A DNA stretch of 64,000 nt from an uncultured Gammaproteobacteria bacterium (GTDB taxonomy: Bacteria; Pseudomonadota; Gammaproteobacteria; Arenicellales; JAANXG01): positions 1-64,000 of the forward strand of contig CAMYKK010000006.1 of NCBI GenBank assembly GCA_947258975.1. Reading direction: 5' to 3'. A program made the translations under genes and the position numbers. Shown piece by piece: positions 61,957-64,000 of this stretch (the stretch's first letter is position 1; the number at the start of each line of letters is the position of its first letter). The notes under the pieces were generated by a model. It worked only from the letters and a program-made list of their open reading frames with translations. It ran no database searches and was not told the origin of the DNA.

Positions 61957-64000
61957 CTAGAGGAGCACGCGCTCGATGCCTCCCGAATTGGCCTGGCTTA
62001 CGAACTCGTCCAGCCAGCCATCGCCCATCGATCGCTTGACCAACTCCACGACAATATAGTCCGGCTCCAAGCCGGTGTCATCGGCGAAACGCGCCAATCC
62101 CTGCTGACAGGCTGGGCACGCCGTGAGCAGTTTCACCTGCTCACCCCGGGACCGCTGCTTACCCGTTAACTTGTTGATTCCTTTGCTCAATTCCTCTTGT
62201 TTACGGAAACGAACTTGGGTCGCAATATCCGGGCGCGCGACGGCAAACGTTCCCGCTTCGCCGCAGCATCTGTCAGAAAGCAATACGGATTGACCGGTAA
62301 GTCGTGACACAACGCGCACCGGATCATGAGTTTTCATCGGACTGTGACACGGATCGTGATACAAGTATTGCACGCCGCTCAATCCCGCGAGGCGGTGACC
62401 TTTTTCCATGAGGTACTCATGGATATCGAGCAATCGGCATCCAGGAAAGATTTGTTCGAACTCGTAGGCCAGCAATTGATCCATGCAGGTGCCGCAGGAC
62501 ACAATTACTGTTTTGATATCCAGGTAGTTGAGGGTGTTGGCGACGCGATGAAAGAGCACCCTGTTCTCGGTCGTGATTTGACTGCCTGTGATGATGTCGC
62601 CGCTGGACGTTTGCGGATAACCACAGCACAGATACCCCGGAGGCAGCACGGTCTGTACGCCCGCCCGGTATAACATCGCGAGCGTGGCAAGCCCGATCTG
62701 GCTGAACAGCCGTTCCGATCCGCACCCCGGAAAATAGAACACGGCCTCGGAGTCCTCGGTTACACCGGTCGGATCGCGAAGGATCGGCACGGTGTTATGG
62801 TCTCCCAGCCGCAGCAGCGATCGCATCGGTTTGCGCGGTACACTCTTCGGCAACGGCCGGTTGACGAAATGTATGATTTGTTTCGAGACTCTTGGTTTAT
62901 GCGTAGTCGCCGGGGGTCGTTGCTTATCAGCGTGGAGACCGGGAATACCCTGATACAAACGGTAAGCGGCCCGCTGTCCGCGAAACCCCCATTCGATCAT
63001 CAACTTGCGCATTAGGTTGATCGTCGCCGGGTCTTTGGCGTTGAGAAACGCCATAGACAGCATGGTGCCAATGCTAAAACGCCGCTTACCGCGTTCCTTC
63101 AGGATCTTACGCATATTTACGGTCACGTCCCCGAAATCGATGTCTACCGGGCACGGGTTGAGACATTTGTGACAGATCGTGCAGTGGTCCGAGACGTCGT
63201 TCATTTCGTCGAAGTGACGCAGTGACACGCCGCGACGTGTTTGTTCCTCATAAAGAAACGCCTCGATAATCAACCCGGTAGCGAGAATCTTGTTGCGCGG
63301 CGAATATTGCAGGTTCGCCCTGGGCACGTGAGTAGTACAGAGTGGTTTACACTTTCCGCAGCGCAGACAGTGTTTGATCATGTTGTTGAGCTTGCCAAGC
63401 TCGCTTTCCTCCAAGATCAGCGCCTCTTGTTGCACTAATCTCAGTGACGGCGTATAGGCGTTTCCCAAGCCCGACCCAACGAGCAACTTTCCGCGGTTGA
63501 AGCGCCCATCCGGGTCCACTTGTTGTTTGTACCTGGCGAACGCATCTACCGCTTCGGGCTCAAGATATTGCATCTTGGTGAGACCGATGCCGTGTTCACC
63601 GGAGATCACGCCACCCAGCGACTGAGCCAGGGACATGATCCGGCCGACAATGCGTTCTGCGTTGTGCAGCATCTCATAGTCGTTGGAGTTGACCGGAATG
63701 TTGGTATGCACGTTGCCATCTCCCGCATGCATGTGCAGCGCAATGAATAAGCGGCTGCTGCGGATATCGGCGTGTAGTGCATCCAATTTGTCGCGCACCA
63801 ACTGCATGTCACCGCCGCCAAAGATATCCTTGAGTGGTTTTTCCACCTCGCGGCGGTAGGAGATGCGCAGTTTCCGGCGCAGGAACAACTCGAAGAGGGT
63901 CGTGTCCTTCGGTGCATCGGCGTCGATGGCCGTGGGACGCATGTTTCGCACCTCGGCCACGGGTGAGTCCAGATGATCCAAGATGGTCTGCCAGCGTTGG
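61957..64000 (-). CDS. Large FAD-linked / 4Fe-4S oxidoreductase, C-terminal half (5' end outside window)
   Basis: The C-terminal roughly 680 residues of a fused D-lactate-dehydrogenase-like enzyme; the frame is still open at the window edge. The first part is the FAD-oxidase C-terminal domain (LHMHAGDGNVHTNIPV and SGEHGIGLTKMQYL). It is followed by two 4Fe-4S motifs (CLRCGKCKPLC and CTICHKCLNPCP) and two CCG domains (PGCGSERLF with LCCGYP, and HDPCHSPMK with RCCGEAGTF), which bind a further iron-sulfur or haem-linked centre. The order matches the DUF3683-type proteins of about 1,280 residues. It would pass electrons from a 2-hydroxyacid to the quinone pool. The substrate is unknown. Confidence 0.87.
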   Translation of the reverse strand, partial: QRWQTILDHLDSPVAEVRNMRPTAIDADAPKDTTLFELFLRRKLRISYRREVEKPLKDIFGGGDMQLVRDKLDALHADIRSSRLFIALHMHAGDGNVHTNIPVNSNDYEMLHNAERIVGRIMSLAQSLGGVISGEHGIGLTKMQYLEPEAVDAFARYKQQVDPDGRFNRGKLLVGSGLGNAYTPSLRLVQQEALILEESELGKLNNMIKHCLRCGKCKPLCTTHVPRANLQYSPRNKILATGLIIEAFLYEEQTRRGVSLRHFDEMNDVSDHCTICHKCLNPCPVDIDFGDVTVNMRKILKERGKRRFSIGTMLSMAFLNAKDPATINLMRKLMIEWGFRGQRAAYRLYQGIPGLHADKQRPPATTHKPRVSKQIIHFVNRPLPKSVPRKPMRSLLRLGDHNTVPILRDPTGVTEDSEAVFYFPGCGSERLFSQIGLATLAMLYRAGVQTVLPPGYLCCGYPQTSSGDIITGSQITTENRVLFHRVANTLNYLDIKTVIVSCGTCMDQLLAYEFEQIFPGCRLLDIHEYLMEKGHRLAGLSGVQYLYHDPCHSPMKTHDPVRVVSRLTGQSVLLSDRCCGEAGTFAVARPDIATQVRFRKQEELSKGINKLTGKQRSRGEQVKLLTACPACQQGLARFADDTGLEPDYIVVELVKRSMGDGWLDEFVSQANSGGIERVLL

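Overview
The window is GC-rich, with long genes and little intergenic space. It looks like the chromosome of a gammaproteobacterium that respires nitrate and uses sulfur compounds. The evidence is a narGHJI/narK cluster running directly into soxXA, a sulfolactate-type uptake and dehydrogenase operon, GTGGGAGCGGC-type REP elements typical of this class, and a giant LEPR/DUF4347 surface protein. The genus cannot be told from the sequence.

Region 1 (1-7955, + strand) is one compact operon. It holds the end of narH, narJ, narI, a single NarK, a fused NarK1-NarK2 transporter, and soxX and soxA for the thiosulfate-oxidising cytochrome. This links nitrate import and respiration to sulfur oxidation.

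Region 2 (8.1-48.8 kb) is an accessory island around one enormous gene. In order it has a glycosyltransferase remnant, a protein-lysine-methyltransferase-like enzyme (- strand), and a TPR sulfotransferase with a collagen-like insert lying between two 22-bp hairpin arrays. Next comes a gene of about 7,800 codons (13.8-37.3 kb) with a LEPR motif, a DUF4347 domain and thousands of residues of Gly/Ala/Tyr/Asp-rich beta-helix repeats. It is followed by two TolC-type outer-membrane lipoproteins, an RND-type adaptor, a GAF-adaptor fusion, a PqqD-like/site-2-protease/HlyD fusion, two unknown proteins and a sulfatase. I read this as a modify-and-export system for a giant surface protein with no ABC exporter in the locus. 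As sequenced, the giant gene carries two mutually compensating frameshifts near 27.3 and 27.7 kb.

Region 3 (48.9-55.5 kb, - strand) is an operon resembling sulfolactate catabolism: comC- and slcC-type dehydrogenases, a D-tartrate-dehydratase-type enolase and a tripartite tricarboxylate transporter (tctCAB). The sulfolyase genes suyA and suyB at its head survive only as fragments.

Region 4 (55.9-64 kb) is ordinary chromosome: an ABC-F ATPase, a SAM methyltransferase, an IS91-family remnant, a PilZ protein, a CaCA-type exchanger, a small membrane protein, an M15 peptidase, and the C-terminal part of a large FAD/Fe-S oxidoreductase that runs off the right edge.
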